Positions 26,187 to 35,438 of a stretch of 64,000 nt of DNA are shown here, one piece after another. The notes under the pieces were generated by a model. It saw only the letters and a list, made by a program, of their open reading frames with translations. It made no database searches and was not told where the DNA came from. The stretch's first letter is position 1. The number at the start of each line of letters is the position of its first letter. Position numbers and translations under genes: made by a program. This DNA is from Suicoccus acidiformans (GTDB taxonomy: Bacteria; Bacillota; Bacilli; Lactobacillales; Aerococcaceae), in the NCBI RefSeq assembly GCF_003546865.1, contig NZ_CP023434.1:2232001-2296000 (forward strand), written 5' to 3'.

Positions 26187-27293
26187 ATGACAGAAACAAA
26201 CTACAACGCACCTAAAGAAGTGAAGTCGCTAGATATCGTAAACACCATTGAACTGGAAGATTTCGCGTCGGAAATCGTGCCTAAAGGTGGTTTCGATTAT
26301 ATGGCCGGTGGCTCAGGTGATGAATTCACCCTCCGCCGCAATGTTGAAAGCTTTAACTTTAAAGGCATACTCCCTCGGGTGGCGGCCGATGTTGAATTCC
26401 CAGACACAAGCACGCGCATCTTCGAACATGACTTGAAAGTTCCTTATATTATGGCGCCCATTGCTGCCCACGGCTTAGCTCATGAATCGAAAGAAGCCGG
26501 TACAGCCTGAGGCATTAGTGAATTCGGTGGCACAATTATGTCGATTAGTGCCTATTCCGGAGCCACATTCCAAGAGATTGAAACAGGCTTAAACGGCAAC
26601 CCACGCTGGTTCCAAATTTACATGAGTAAGGACGATGAGCTGAATAAGAACATTCTTGACGAAGCCAAGCAAGACGGCGCAACGGCCATCATCTTAACCG
26701 CAGATGCAACGCTATCGGGCAACCGAGACCGGGACGACAAGAACAAATTCGTCTACCCATTCGGCATGCCAATTGTATCCCGCTACTTAACTGGGACCGG
26801 AGCAAATATGTCCCTCAATAATATCTACGCCCAATCCAAGCAGAAAATCAGCCTAGAAGACATTCGCTTCATCAAAGAGCACTCCCAACTACCAGTCTTC
26901 TTAAAAGGAGTCCAAAGCCCAGAAGACGCCCTTGCAGCCATTGGCGCAGGTGTAGATGGCATTTGGGTATCTAACCACGGTGGACGTCAATTAGATGGCG
27001 CACCAGGATCCTTTGAGACTCTGGAAGGTATTGCTGAAGCTGTGGCAGGTCGGGTACCAATCGTCTTTGATTCTGGTGTTCGCCGCGGTGAGCATATCTT
27101 CAAAGCACTAGCTAGTGGTGCAGACATTGTGGCCATTGGGCGCCCAGTTCTCTTCGGTCTTGCCTTAGGCGGCTGGAAGGGTGTACAATCTGTCTTTGAA
27201 TACTTTGAGAAAGATTTACAACGGGTGATGCAACTAGCCGGAACACAAACCATTGAAGATGTGAAGAATGCTCGATTGTTTGATATGAAATAA
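26187..27293 (+). pseudogene. lctO: L-lactate oxidase gene interrupted by one in-frame TGA
   Basis: The sequence closely matches Aerococcus lactate oxidase, an FMN-dependent alpha-hydroxy-acid oxidase that turns L-lactate and O2 into pyruvate and H2O2. TGA at 26508-26510 is codon 108, where relatives have Arg; a single CGA to TGA change explains it. Both sides stay in one frame. The remainder looks healthy: [11 protein letters not shown] before the stop; [23 protein letters not shown], the catalytic [16 protein letters not shown] and [10 protein letters not shown] after it. An internal ATG (26538) would yield a fragment lacking the first FMN-barrel strands. Probably a recent null allele. AAAGGAGAAATATC precedes the ATG. 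Confidence 0.85.
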
Positions 27294-27308
27294 ATCGCAA
27301 ATTAAAAA

Positions 27309-27350
27309 CCGCAGAGGATGCTAACTTATAGCAAACTCTGCGGATTTTTT
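27309..27350 (+). terminator. Terminator of the cidAB-lctO unit
   Basis: CCGCAGA / TCTGCGG with an inner GCTA/TAGC pair, followed by ATTTTTTT. It lies between the convergent lctO and thrB genes. Confidence 0.9.
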
Positions 27351-27352
27351 TG

Positions 27353-28228
27353 TTATTGCTTTCGATGAATATCCAACAATTCGTGCTGACAATCCGGCTC
27401 TGCCTCTTGGAAGGCTTGTAGGATGTCATTGGCTTTATTCTGGGCAGCCAAGGTCAGAATCGATGGGCCGGCGCCACTAATAACCGTGGCATAGGCTCCC
27501 AATTCCTGGCCTAATTGGCGCAGGGGTATAAATTCTGGAATTAAATGCTCCCGGTAAGGCTCGTGGAATTGATCGCGCATCATCAAAGCTCCCATGGCTG
27601 GGTAGTCTTGATGAAGCATCTTGAGGACCATGACGTTATTGGCTGCGTTCTGAGCAATGGCTTGGCCTTTCTCATATTGCTCTGGTAAAGCTTTCCGTGC
27701 TTCAGCGGTGCTAATTTCATAAGGTGGGGTTGTCATAATAACTTGAATATTTGGTAGCTCAATTACTTCATAGTATAGCTGGCCATCTTCATAAAAGCCG
27801 ATAAAGACATCACCGGTTACACAAGGACCAACATTATCTGGATGACCTTCAATATCACTACCTATTTCAACTTTCTCCCGCTCACTTAAATTCAAATTTA
27901 AGTAATGATTTGCCAGCTCAATCCCCGCCACAATAGCACTGGAAGAGCTTCCTTGGCCGTGAGTGAGAGGGATATCGCTCGTCATTTCAATGGCTAAAGC
28001 CGGCATCGTCTTCTGGTATTTAGCGGCCACTTGCTGGGCAGTCTGGCAGACTAAATTTCTCTCATCAGCTGGTAAGACCTCTAAAGCTTCTTGTGTGTAG
28101 GTAAAGGACCAGGTATCGCTCAATTCAGCTTGAATGGTTAAGTATTTCACCAAGGCCATGCCCATGGAATCGAAGCCTAAGCCAAGATTAGCGGTTGTTG
28201 CAGGAACACTAATTGTAAATCTTTCCAC
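27353..28228 (-). CDS. thrB: Homoserine kinase
   Basis: A 291-residue GHMP kinase that phosphorylates L-homoserine in threonine synthesis. The N-terminal VPATTANLGLGFDSMGMAL and the ATP loop PLTHGQGSSSSA (87-98) are diagnostic, and VISGAGPSIL is the third GHMP motif (~240). It starts ten bases after hom on the same strand and is cotranscribed. thrC is not in this window. Confidence 0.95.
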   Translation of the reverse strand: MERFTISVPATTANLGLGFDSMGMALVKYLTIQAELSDTWSFTYTQEALEVLPADERNLVCQTAQQVAAKYQKTMPALAIEMTSDIPLTHGQGSSSSAIVAGIELANHYLNLNLSEREKVEIGSDIEGHPDNVGPCVTGDVFIGFYEDGQLYYEVIELPNIQVIMTTPPYEISTAEARKALPEQYEKGQAIAQNAANNVMVLKMLHQDYPAMGALMMRDQFHEPYREHLIPEFIPLRQLGQELGAYATVISGAGPSILTLAAQNKANDILQAFQEAEPDCQHELLDIHRKQ

Positions 28229-28238
28229 AATGTCCCTC

Positions 28239-29435
28239 CTAAGCTACGATTGGGTAAGCCGCGCTGAGGCCTAAGGACTCATCGATGCTGGCTAATTGCT
28301 CTGCCGTCACGTTCGAGAGCAGGAAGGCTCCTTTCTCGGCATGAATACTTTCGTAGGTGTAACCTGCTTCTTTTAAGTGATGGAGTGCTTGCGAGTTCGG
28401 TGTCTTCAAGCGAATGTAGTAGTCTTGTGCCGTTTCTTTCGCTGAAACTGCTACAGCCTGCTCAGGCGCTACGTTACCAATAAAGCCGAAACGGGCGATA
28501 TTCATCGCATCAGAGACAACCGCTGAGGCTGTTTCCATACTTCCTGCTCCTGGACCGTAGAACATCGTCTCACCGACGGCTTCCCCTTCAACATAAATCG
28601 CATTCTTAGCCAGACGAACATGGGCTAGTTGATGGTTAGCTGGCAAGAACATCGGCTCGACACTTATATGCAACATTTCTCCGTCAAATTGACTTTGGCC
28701 AATCAATTTCATGACAAGGCCCTTCTCTGCTGCAATGGATAAGTCTTCCACATCTACTTGACTGATACCTTTCACCGGAATATCGTGTACATTAATTTGA
28801 CGACGATAAGCTAGTCGAGACAGCAAGGAAATCTTACGCTGAGCATCAAAGCCTTCCACATCATTGGTTGGATCAGCTTCCGCGTAGCCTAATTCTTGCG
28901 CTTCTTTCAGCACATCGCCATAAGCTGCGCCTTCTTCTGTCATCTTGGTTAGGATGAAATTGGTCGTACCGTTGAGGATTCCCATCACACGCTCCACATG
29001 TTGTGCATTCAGGGCATGTTCCAAGGGTTGGATAATAGGGATACCCCCACCACTGGTTGCTTCATAGCCAATTTGAACCTGCTTTTGATTCGCCATTGCT
29101 GCTAACTCATCAATGTGTTGGGCTAACATATCTTTATTGGCGGTGACAATGTGCTTGCCTGCTTGAATTAATTGCTTGTGAAATGCAAAAGTATGATCCA
29201 CCCCACCAATTAATTCGATGACCAAGTCCACATCACTGGCTACGATTTCGTCAATTGACTCTACCATCGTAACAGACGATAAATCTAAATCGTAAGGATT
29301 ATTAATACTGCGAGCCATAATATGCGTCAATGTCATCGGCTCTCCCACACGCTCCGCCAGCAAATCTGCTTGCTCCAGCAGAATCCTTGCTACGCCGCTT
29401 CCAACTGTACCCATTCCTAATAATGCAATCTTCAT
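28239..29435 (-). CDS. hom: Homoserine dehydrogenase
   Basis: A 398-residue NAD(P)-dependent enzyme reducing aspartate semialdehyde to homoserine. The Rossmann motif GMGTVGSGV is at residues 7-15. The catalytic region includes GYEATSGGGIPIIQPLEHAL, NGTTNFILTKM, AEADPTNDVEGFDAQRKIS and the GPGAGSMETASAVVSD segment. A C-terminal ACT-like region (~330-398) is present but short compared with ~430-residue relatives, so feedback control may differ. First gene of hom-thrB, divergent from the aspartate kinase gene. Confidence 0.94.
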   Translation of the reverse strand: MKIALLGMGTVGSGVARILLEQADLLAERVGEPMTLTHIMARSINNPYDLDLSSVTMVESIDEIVASDVDLVIELIGGVDHTFAFHKQLIQAGKHIVTANKDMLAQHIDELAAMANQKQVQIGYEATSGGGIPIIQPLEHALNAQHVERVMGILNGTTNFILTKMTEEGAAYGDVLKEAQELGYAEADPTNDVEGFDAQRKISLLSRLAYRRQINVHDIPVKGISQVDVEDLSIAAEKGLVMKLIGQSQFDGEMLHISVEPMFLPANHQLAHVRLAKNAIYVEGEAVGETMFYGPGAGSMETASAVVSDAMNIARFGFIGNVAPEQAVAVSAKETAQDYYIRLKTPNSQALHHLKEAGYTYESIHAEKGAFLLSNVTAEQLASIDESLGLSAAYPIVA

Positions 29436-29558
29436 TCCGCCGCTCCTTTATATCTTAAAAAATGATGAAACTAATCTCATTTCAAACCTATCTTTTCAAT
29501 CAGCACAAACGCGCTTCTTTTTCTTCCCGTAGGAATTTTTTTATAAAATTAAAAGTCT

Positions 29559-29595
29559 GAAGAGTTTGAAAGCCGTTTGAAAGAGTAAACTCTTC
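29559..29595. promoter_or_regulatory. Inverted repeat in the hom / aspartate kinase divergent promoter region
   Basis: GAAGAGTTT (29559-29567) and AAACTCTTC (29587-29595) form a perfect 9-bp inverted repeat between the divergent genes. It could be an operator for joint control; no T-box is present here. Confidence 0.35.
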
Positions 29596-29670
29596 CCTAT
29601 CTTACAATAAAGTCTTTCATTTTTCCACTGTTTAATGTATCATTAACGTTATATTAAAAGAGGTGAGTTC

Positions 29671-31026
29671 ATGAAAGTTGCAAAATTCGGCGGAAGCTCC
29701 TTGTCTTCCGCTGGTCAAATTAAGAAAGTAGCCAAAATAATCCAAGATGATCCTAACATCCGTCATATCGTTGTCAGTGCTCCTGGCAAGCGGGACGATG
29801 CGGATACGAAAGTAACCGATTTACTCATTGCCCTGTTCACCAACCATCGAACAGGCTTGGATACCCAACCAGCCATTGAGCAAATTCTTCAACGCTATGC
29901 GGCGATTATTGATGAATTAGGTGTCAACAGTGGCCTGCTTGAGAAATTCGAAGCGACCTTAAAAGATCATTTAGCCAATATCGAAGATCCGGAACGTCTT
30001 CTGGATGCATTGAAATCCTGTGGGGAAGACTTTAATGCTCAGGTGATTGCAGAATACTTCAATTCGATTGGCATGAAGAGTCGCTACTGGTCACCACGAG
30101 AAGTCGGAATCCTAGTCAGCGATGAGCCCAGCAATGCCCGCTTATTGCCTGAATCCTATGAAGCGATTGCTAAGTTGAAAGACACCGACACAGTTAATGT
30201 CATTCCTGGTTTCTTCGGCTACTCGAAAGATGGCGACATCGTTACTTTCTCCCGTGGTGGCTCTGACATTACCGGCGCAATTATTGCTCGAGGTGTAGGC
30301 GCTGAATTATACGAGAACTTTACTGATCAAAACTATATCTACTCAGCCCATCCAGGCATTGTTAAAGACCCACACCCGATCGAAGAGATTACTTACCGGG
30401 AGATGCGTGAGCTGTCCTACTCTGGTTTCAGTATCTTCCACGATGAGGCGCTAGAACCTCTATATGAAGTCAAAATCCCTATTATGATCAAGAATACGAA
30501 TGATCCGAAAGCCGGCGGCACCCGAATTGTAAGTGAACGGGGTTCTGTCGATGAGTATCCAGTTATTGGGGTCAGTGGCGACGACGGCTTCTTATCAATC
30601 ACTATTAAGCAATATTTATTGAACCGAGAAGTCGGTTATTCACGTCGTTTCTTGCAAATCTTTGAAGATTTCGGCATTTCAATTGAGCATATGCCTACAG
30701 GCATCGATGACATTTCTGTCTTGATGCGCTCAGATCAATTTGAAGGGAATAATAAATTCGAAGAGATTATGGAAGTTCTTGAAACACAACTTCAACCAGA
30801 ATGGTTGCATGTGGAGAAAGACTTAGCCATGGTCGTTGTGGTTGGTGAAGGCATGCGTAACGCCATCGGTACTGCCTACCGAGCGACAAAAGCTTTTGCT
30901 GAGAATAATATTTCCTTGCAAATGATTAACCAAGGCGCTTCGGAGATTAGTATGTTCTTTGCAATTCAAGCGAAAGATTTAGACACAGCGATTCACAGTC
31001 TGTATCATACATATTTCGATCGTTAA
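29671..31026 (+). CDS. Aspartate kinase
   Basis: A 451-residue monofunctional aspartokinase that makes aspartyl phosphate, the first step to threonine, methionine, lysine and diaminopimelate. KVAKFGGSSLSS opens the kinase domain, and VTFSRGGSDITGAIIARGVG supports nucleotide and substrate binding. Two ACT domains follow (~310-451; LNREVGYSRRFLQIFEDFGI, EKDLAMVVVVGEGM). Length and pattern fit the Bacillus aspartokinase III type. The start has AAAGAGGTGAG. Divergent from hom-thrB, so the pathway to homoserine phosphate is encoded back to back. Confidence 0.93.
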   Translation: MKVAKFGGSSLSSAGQIKKVAKIIQDDPNIRHIVVSAPGKRDDADTKVTDLLIALFTNHRTGLDTQPAIEQILQRYAAIIDELGVNSGLLEKFEATLKDHLANIEDPERLLDALKSCGEDFNAQVIAEYFNSIGMKSRYWSPREVGILVSDEPSNARLLPESYEAIAKLKDTDTVNVIPGFFGYSKDGDIVTFSRGGSDITGAIIARGVGAELYENFTDQNYIYSAHPGIVKDPHPIEEITYREMRELSYSGFSIFHDEALEPLYEVKIPIMIKNTNDPKAGGTRIVSERGSVDEYPVIGVSGDDGFLSITIKQYLLNREVGYSRRFLQIFEDFGISIEHMPTGIDDISVLMRSDQFEGNNKFEEIMEVLETQLQPEWLHVEKDLAMVVVVGEGMRNAIGTAYRATKAFAENNISLQMINQGASEISMFFAIQAKDLDTAIHSLYHTYFDR

Positions 31027-31054
31027 CACTACATTACTTTTTACTTAATAGCGG

Positions 31055-31096
31055 GAAATGCACGCAATCAACTTGCTGATTGCGTGCATTTCTTTT
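31055..31096 (+). terminator. Terminator of the aspartate kinase gene
   Basis: GAAATGCACGCAATCA / TGATTGCGTGCATTTC, a perfect 16-bp stem followed by TTTT, 28 bp past the stop. Confidence 0.88.
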
Positions 31097-31157
31097 GGCC
31101 GTTTTTATTGGCAAAAGTATTGTGTAGCGTAAACTCTCGCTATTTTATACAACCTAT

Positions 31158-31247
31158 GCTGAATAAATCTCTCCTGAGAAATACAGTCGTATCAACCTTC
31201 AGTCATAATTACACTCATTGAGATATATAATTCGAGGGGAGTTTAGC
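31158..31247 (+). repeat. Dispersed intergenic repeat, copy C
   Basis: The best-preserved copy: begins GCTGAATAAATCTCTCCTGA, contains GTCGTATCAACCTTCAGT and CTCATTGAGATATATAATTC, and ends GGGGAGTTTAGC. The ends are an imperfect inverted repeat. Related to 9552, 24771 and 45611. Confidence 0.75.
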
Positions 31248-31316
31248 TTCCATATCCGACTACTTTGCGGCCCCTTCCTTAGCTTTAGCTTTGAAGTCAG
31301 CCCACGTCTTATTGAA

Positions 31317-31362
31317 ATACCCCAGCAGCACTTCCTATAACGAGAAGTGCTGCTGGGGGTAT
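31317..31362 (-). terminator. Terminator of proBA
   Basis: A ~18-bp stem (CCCCAGCAGCACTTC / GAAGTGCTGCTGGGG) directly after the proA stop. The trailing leftward sequence is TATTTC, only weakly U-rich, but the stem is very stable. Confidence 0.8.
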
Positions 31363-31366
31363 TGGC

Positions 31367-32629
31367 TTAGGAGCGAATTTGTCCGTCGCCTTGGATGGTG
31401 TATTTATAACTAGTTAAGGCTTCAAGGCCCATTGGTCCACGTGCATGAAGTTTCTGGGTGCTGATGCCGATTTCTCCGCCGAAACCAAAGACTTCTCCGT
31501 CGGTAAAGCGGGTTGAGGCATTGACATAGACAGCTGCGGAATCTATGTCATTCATAAAGTCTTGAGCGACTTGATAGTTCTCCGTAATAATCGCATCAGA
31601 GTGACCTGTTGAATATGCTTCAATATGCTCCACTGCTTCAGCATAGCTGGAGGTAATCTTAACTGCCAGTTTTAAATCAAGGAATTCTTGGGCGAAGTCC
31701 TCTTCCTGAGCTAAGGCGATACGGCGGTCTATACTGCAAGCCTTGTGATCACCTACCACTTCGACATTGTGAGCAGCTAAAGCGTCCACGAATTTCGGTA
31801 AGTAATCGCTAGCCACTTGCTCATCGATAATAAGATTCTCTAGGGCATTACATACCGATGGCCTTTGTGTTTTGCCATTGATTAAGATCTTGAGGGCTTT
31901 ATCAAAGTCTGCTGCTTCATGAATATATAAGTGGCAATTCCCTTCGCCAGTTTCAATGACCGGTACCGTCGCTTGCTTTAAGACTGCTTGAATCAGGCCT
32001 GCACTACCTCTTGGTATGAGGCAGTCAACATAGTCATTCATCTGCATGAATTGGCTTGCTAATTTCCGGGATGGGTTCGTAATAAGTTGCACTGCTTCAC
32101 GAGGTAATTGGGTTTCCGCCAAAGCATCTTGCAAAATAGCTACAATGGTTTGATTGCTCGTGAGGGCTTCTTTACCCCCGCGGAGAATGGTGCTATTGCC
32201 AGCTTTTAAAGTGAGGCCGGCTGCATCTACGGTTACGTTCGGACGAGATTCATAAATAATACCAATTACACCAAGGGGAACCCGGCGGCGACTAATACGT
32301 AAGCCATCGCGGTTAATCCATTCCTTATCTGTCACAAGCAGTGGATCAGGTAAAGAGGCCATTTGCCTTAAGCCATTGGCCATGCCTTGAATACGATCTG
32401 GTGTTAAGGTAAGACGTTCTAGCAAGGCTTCAGTTAGGCCTGCTTCTTGCCCTTTAGCTAAATCTTCTTGGTTCGCTTCAATAATTTGCGCTGCTTTGGC
32501 TTCAATTGCCTGAGCCATCTCTTCCAAGGCTTCGTTCTTAGCCTGAGCGTCCGCCAGACGCATTTGACGGGCGGCTGCTTTGGCTTTCTGACCAATCGTG
32601 CGTAAATCTTGTATTGCCATTTCTGTCAT
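31367..32629 (-). CDS. proA: Glutamate-5-semialdehyde dehydrogenase (gamma-glutamyl phosphate reductase)
   Basis: A 420-residue NADPH-dependent enzyme of proline synthesis. The conserved VIGIIYESRPNVTVDAAGL (~122-140), LKAGNSTILRGGKEA and the catalytic C260 in NGKTQRPSVCNALE are present. It ends GLEALTSYKYTIQGDGQIR. It starts seven bases after the proB stop; the two enzymes act in succession and probably as a complex. Confidence 0.95.
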   Translation of the reverse strand: MTEMAIQDLRTIGQKAKAAARQMRLADAQAKNEALEEMAQAIEAKAAQIIEANQEDLAKGQEAGLTEALLERLTLTPDRIQGMANGLRQMASLPDPLLVTDKEWINRDGLRISRRRVPLGVIGIIYESRPNVTVDAAGLTLKAGNSTILRGGKEALTSNQTIVAILQDALAETQLPREAVQLITNPSRKLASQFMQMNDYVDCLIPRGSAGLIQAVLKQATVPVIETGEGNCHLYIHEAADFDKALKILINGKTQRPSVCNALENLIIDEQVASDYLPKFVDALAAHNVEVVGDHKACSIDRRIALAQEEDFAQEFLDLKLAVKITSSYAEAVEHIEAYSTGHSDAIITENYQVAQDFMNDIDSAAVYVNASTRFTDGEVFGFGGEIGISTQKLHARGPMGLEALTSYKYTIQGDGQIRS

Positions 32630-32636
32630 TCAGTGT

Positions 32637-33440
32637 TCATCCTTTCATAAAGAGAGTGCCTATTTGATCGCCTTCGAGAATTTGGAATAGACACGTGGGA
32701 TCGTCGCCGCTAGTAATCAGCATTGCGCTATCATTGTTCAGCATCCGCTCAGCGGCTTTAATTTTCGTTGCCATGCCACCTGTTGAGAATTCTGAACCCT
32801 TACCAGAAGCCATCTCATGAATCGACTCATCAATTGCTTTGACTTCACTAATTAGTTCAGCTTCTGGATTGTCCTGCGGGTTTTCTGTATATAGACCTTC
32901 AACATCACTCATCAAAACAAGTAAATCTGCCTCACATAAGCCTGCCACAATCGAAGAAAGGGTATCATTATCGCCAAATTTGGTCTGGTGGTTCAACTCA
33001 TCCACAGCCACCACGTCATTCTCATTAATAATCGGGATAATGCCTCGGGCTAACAGCGACTCTAACGAACGCTGCACATTATGCTTAGATGTGGGGAAAT
33101 CCACGACATCTCGCGTTAGAAGAATTTGAGCAACTTGCTGGTTATAGTGATTAAAGAATCTCCCATAATGTCCCATGAGAACACTTTGCCCGACGGCAGC
33201 TAAAGCTTGTTGATCTTCAATTGCTTTGGGATATTCATCAATCCCTAAGGTACTCGCCCCAACGCCTACAGCGCCAGAACTGACAAGAATAACTTCCCGA
33301 CCTTCTTGGCGAATGGCAGATAAGACGAAGGCTAGGCGATCAATTTTGCGGAAATCAACATCGCTAACCGTCTTCATAATCGTATTGGTGCCTACTTTTA
33401 TTACTATTCTTTGCATTTCTTTTATTGCTTGTCGTTTCAT
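32637..33440 (-). CDS. proB: Glutamate 5-kinase, short form without PUA domain
   Basis: A 267-residue amino-acid kinase that phosphorylates glutamate for proline synthesis. VIKVGTNTIM (12-21) and VILVSSGAVGVGASTLG are the ATP and phosphate motifs; NENDVVAVDEL and KFGDNDTLSSIVAGL bind substrate. The C-terminal PUA domain of the ~370-residue E. coli enzyme is absent, as in streptococci and other Lactobacillales. First gene of proBA. Confidence 0.95.
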   Translation of the reverse strand: MKRQAIKEMQRIVIKVGTNTIMKTVSDVDFRKIDRLAFVLSAIRQEGREVILVSSGAVGVGASTLGIDEYPKAIEDQQALAAVGQSVLMGHYGRFFNHYNQQVAQILLTRDVVDFPTSKHNVQRSLESLLARGIIPIINENDVVAVDELNHQTKFGDNDTLSSIVAGLCEADLLVLMSDVEGLYTENPQDNPEAELISEVKAIDESIHEMASGKGSEFSTGGMATKIKAAERMLNNDSAMLITSGDDPTCLFQILEGDQIGTLFMKG

Positions 33441-33503
33441 GCGCTATCCCTCGATTTTAAACTTTTCTTTAATATATCACAATTATCAGATTTTGCCTAT
33501 GGC

Positions 33504-33968
33504 TCAGGCAAAGTGTTCGCTTTGAATATGTTCAAGTAAGGCAGTGCTTGCCGCAAGAACGTCTTGATAGGTCGTCTCAAAATCCCCTGTATAGTAAGGG
33601 TCAAGAATATCCCGTTCTTCACCAGCAAAAGCTAGGAAAGGCTTGACTACAGCTTCTGTCCCACTGCCTGCTAGAAAGCGTTCAATATTGGCCATATTAC
33701 TCTCATCCATGCCGATAATATAATCTGCATCCAAATCAGTCTCATCTAAGGTCCGGGAGTACATGCCTTCGGTAGAAATTCCTTCCTGGGCCAGACGCTT
33801 GACGGTCCCGTGATGGACCGGATTACCGTGTTCCCATGTACTGGTAGCTGCTGAATCAATCGAAATACGTTCACTTAGGCCTGCTTCTTGCACCTTCTCA
33901 CGGAAGACAGCTTCGGCCATAGGTGAGCGACAAATATTACCTAAACACACAAATAAAACTTTAATCAT
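33504..33968 (-). CDS. Low-molecular-weight protein-tyrosine phosphatase
   Basis: A 154-residue cytoplasmic phosphatase. The P-loop VCLGNICRS has the nucleophile C8 and R14; the general acid D123 lies in LDPYYTGDF. Family members act on phosphotyrosine proteins, including capsule or stress regulators; no kinase partner is nearby. Twelve bases separate it from the DJ-1 gene upstream, so the two are probably cotranscribed. Confidence 0.92.
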   Translation of the reverse strand: MIKVLFVCLGNICRSPMAEAVFREKVQEAGLSERISIDSAATSTWEHGNPVHHGTVKRLAQEGISTEGMYSRTLDETDLDADYIIGMDESNMANIERFLAGSGTEAVVKPFLAFAGEERDILDPYYTGDFETTYQDVLAASTALLEHIQSEHFA

Positions 33969-33980
33969 TCCTCAAACTCC

Positions 33981-34526
33981 TTATTGCTTAAATTGCATCG
34001 ACGCTTTCAATTTATCAGCGTCCCCACCTAAGTAATCCACCAAGGCATAGCCAAAGTCAAGCGCTACCCCTGCACCACGGGCTGTGACGATATTGCCATC
34101 TACAACGACAAATTCATCTGCCAAACGTTCTCCTGAATGAATCTCATCCTCTGTCCCTGGGAAACTAATATACTGGCGCTCTTCTAAGAGACCGGCCCGG
34201 TCCAAGACCAGTGGCGCCGCACAAATGGCTGCCACCCCTTTCCCGCTAGCATTAGCTTGCTGGATAGCTTCAATCACTTCTTCACTGTCACGCAAATGGT
34301 GTGAACCTGGCAGACCACCTGGTAGCACAATTAAATCATAGGCTGCTCCATCGAAATTCGCATCCAGCACCCGGTCCACTTCTACTTTGATTTGATGTGA
34401 ACCTACTACCTGCTTGCTTAAACCAACCACATCCACATCAAATTCAGCTCGTCTAAGAATATCTATCGGGGCAATGGCTTCAATTTCTTCAAAGCCATCC
34501 GCCAGAAAGACTGCAATCCGTTTCAT
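33981..34526 (-). CDS. DJ-1/PfpI family protein
   Basis: A 181-residue protein of the DJ-1/ThiJ group. It has the conserved DGFEEIEA (10-17), LPGGLPG (~68-74) and the nucleophile elbow AAICAAPLVL with C102. Family members act as glyoxalase/deglycase-type enzymes or redox chaperones; the exact activity here is not known. Cotranscribed with the phosphatase gene downstream. Confidence 0.9.
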   Translation of the reverse strand: MKRIAVFLADGFEEIEAIAPIDILRRAEFDVDVVGLSKQVVGSHQIKVEVDRVLDANFDGAAYDLIVLPGGLPGSHHLRDSEEVIEAIQQANASGKGVAAICAAPLVLDRAGLLEERQYISFPGTEDEIHSGERLADEFVVVDGNIVTARGAGVALDFGYALVDYLGGDADKLKASMQFKQ

Positions 34527-34677
34527 TTTTCAATCACCCTTATCGTGTTTTGTCCTATTATACGTGCTTTCGCCTGGCTTCTCAAATACCTCCCCTCAAT
34601 TTTTCTCCGAAAAGACCCCCAAAAACGACATGCCCTACATATTATCTATTACTGCCAAGAAGAAAGAAACTAGAAGT

Positions 34678-35400
34678 ATGCAAGCAAGCATTCAACCAGC
34701 GAAAACTTTAAGCGTATTTCGCAGTGAACGTAAATATTTAGTCAATTACTAAGATCGCATGCGTTTGATTAGTAACTTAGACAAACTTCTCATTCCCGAT
34801 GCCTACGAGGACTACAACGGCTACAAGGTGAGAAGTGTCTATTGCGATGGCGCAGATAATCAAGACTATATTGAGAAACGCAGTAAATTCAATTTCGTCA
34901 AGAGAATCTGCCTGCGCATCTACCACCGCGATGACCCCGTTGCTAAATTCGAAATCAAACGGAAGACCCAACAAAATCAAATTAAAAAGGCGGTCATTGT
35001 CACCCGAGCAGATGCCAAAGAAATGCTACAAGGAAATTTTGCAGTACTCAAGAGCTATGAAGGCCCCACCGCAGAACTAGGCTACGAAGTTTATGTAAGC
35101 ATGGGCTACCGTCCCATTTCATTGGTAGATTATAGCCGCCGGGCCTATACCCATCCACAATTCAATACGCGCATTACCTTGGACAGCGAATTATCTTATA
35201 GTAATTTCGCCTACGACATATTCAATGAACATGCTACCCAAAGGCAAGTCCTCCCTTTGAACTATTCGATTCTCGAAGCGAAATACGAAACCTATCTCCT
35301 TCCGCAAATTCAAGCTGTTCCAAAAGCTTGTCATTTGAAACCTTGCCCTATCAGTAAATTCGGCTCTTCAAGAGCTTTATTAGAAGCATTCTATTACTAA
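34678..35400 (+). pseudogene. VTC-domain (polyphosphate polymerase-like) gene with early stop
   Basis: The frame from the ATG at 34678 reads MQASIQPAKTLSVFRSERKY, the first basic strand of the VTC tunnel domain, then hits TAA at 34750-34752 (codon 25). It continues in frame: ISNLDKLL, VRSVYCDGADNQDYIEKR, ICLRIYHRDDPVAKFEIKRK, and the C-terminal SILEAKYETYLLPQI. An ATG at 34759 could restart translation but would lose the N-terminal RxExK strand needed by the family. VTC proteins bind or polymerise polyphosphate at the tunnel; bacterial ones sit beside DUF4956 membrane proteins, as here. Confidence 0.75.
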
Positions 35401-35438
35401 AAAAACATTACAGAAAGTTGGAATAACCTTGGGAACTT

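Noticed and set aside
26508..26510. Selenocysteine at the lactate oxidase TGA
   Set aside because: Relatives have Arg here, no catalytic thiol is expected, and no selenocysteine machinery or SECIS-like hairpin is evident in the window. A nonsense mutation is simpler.
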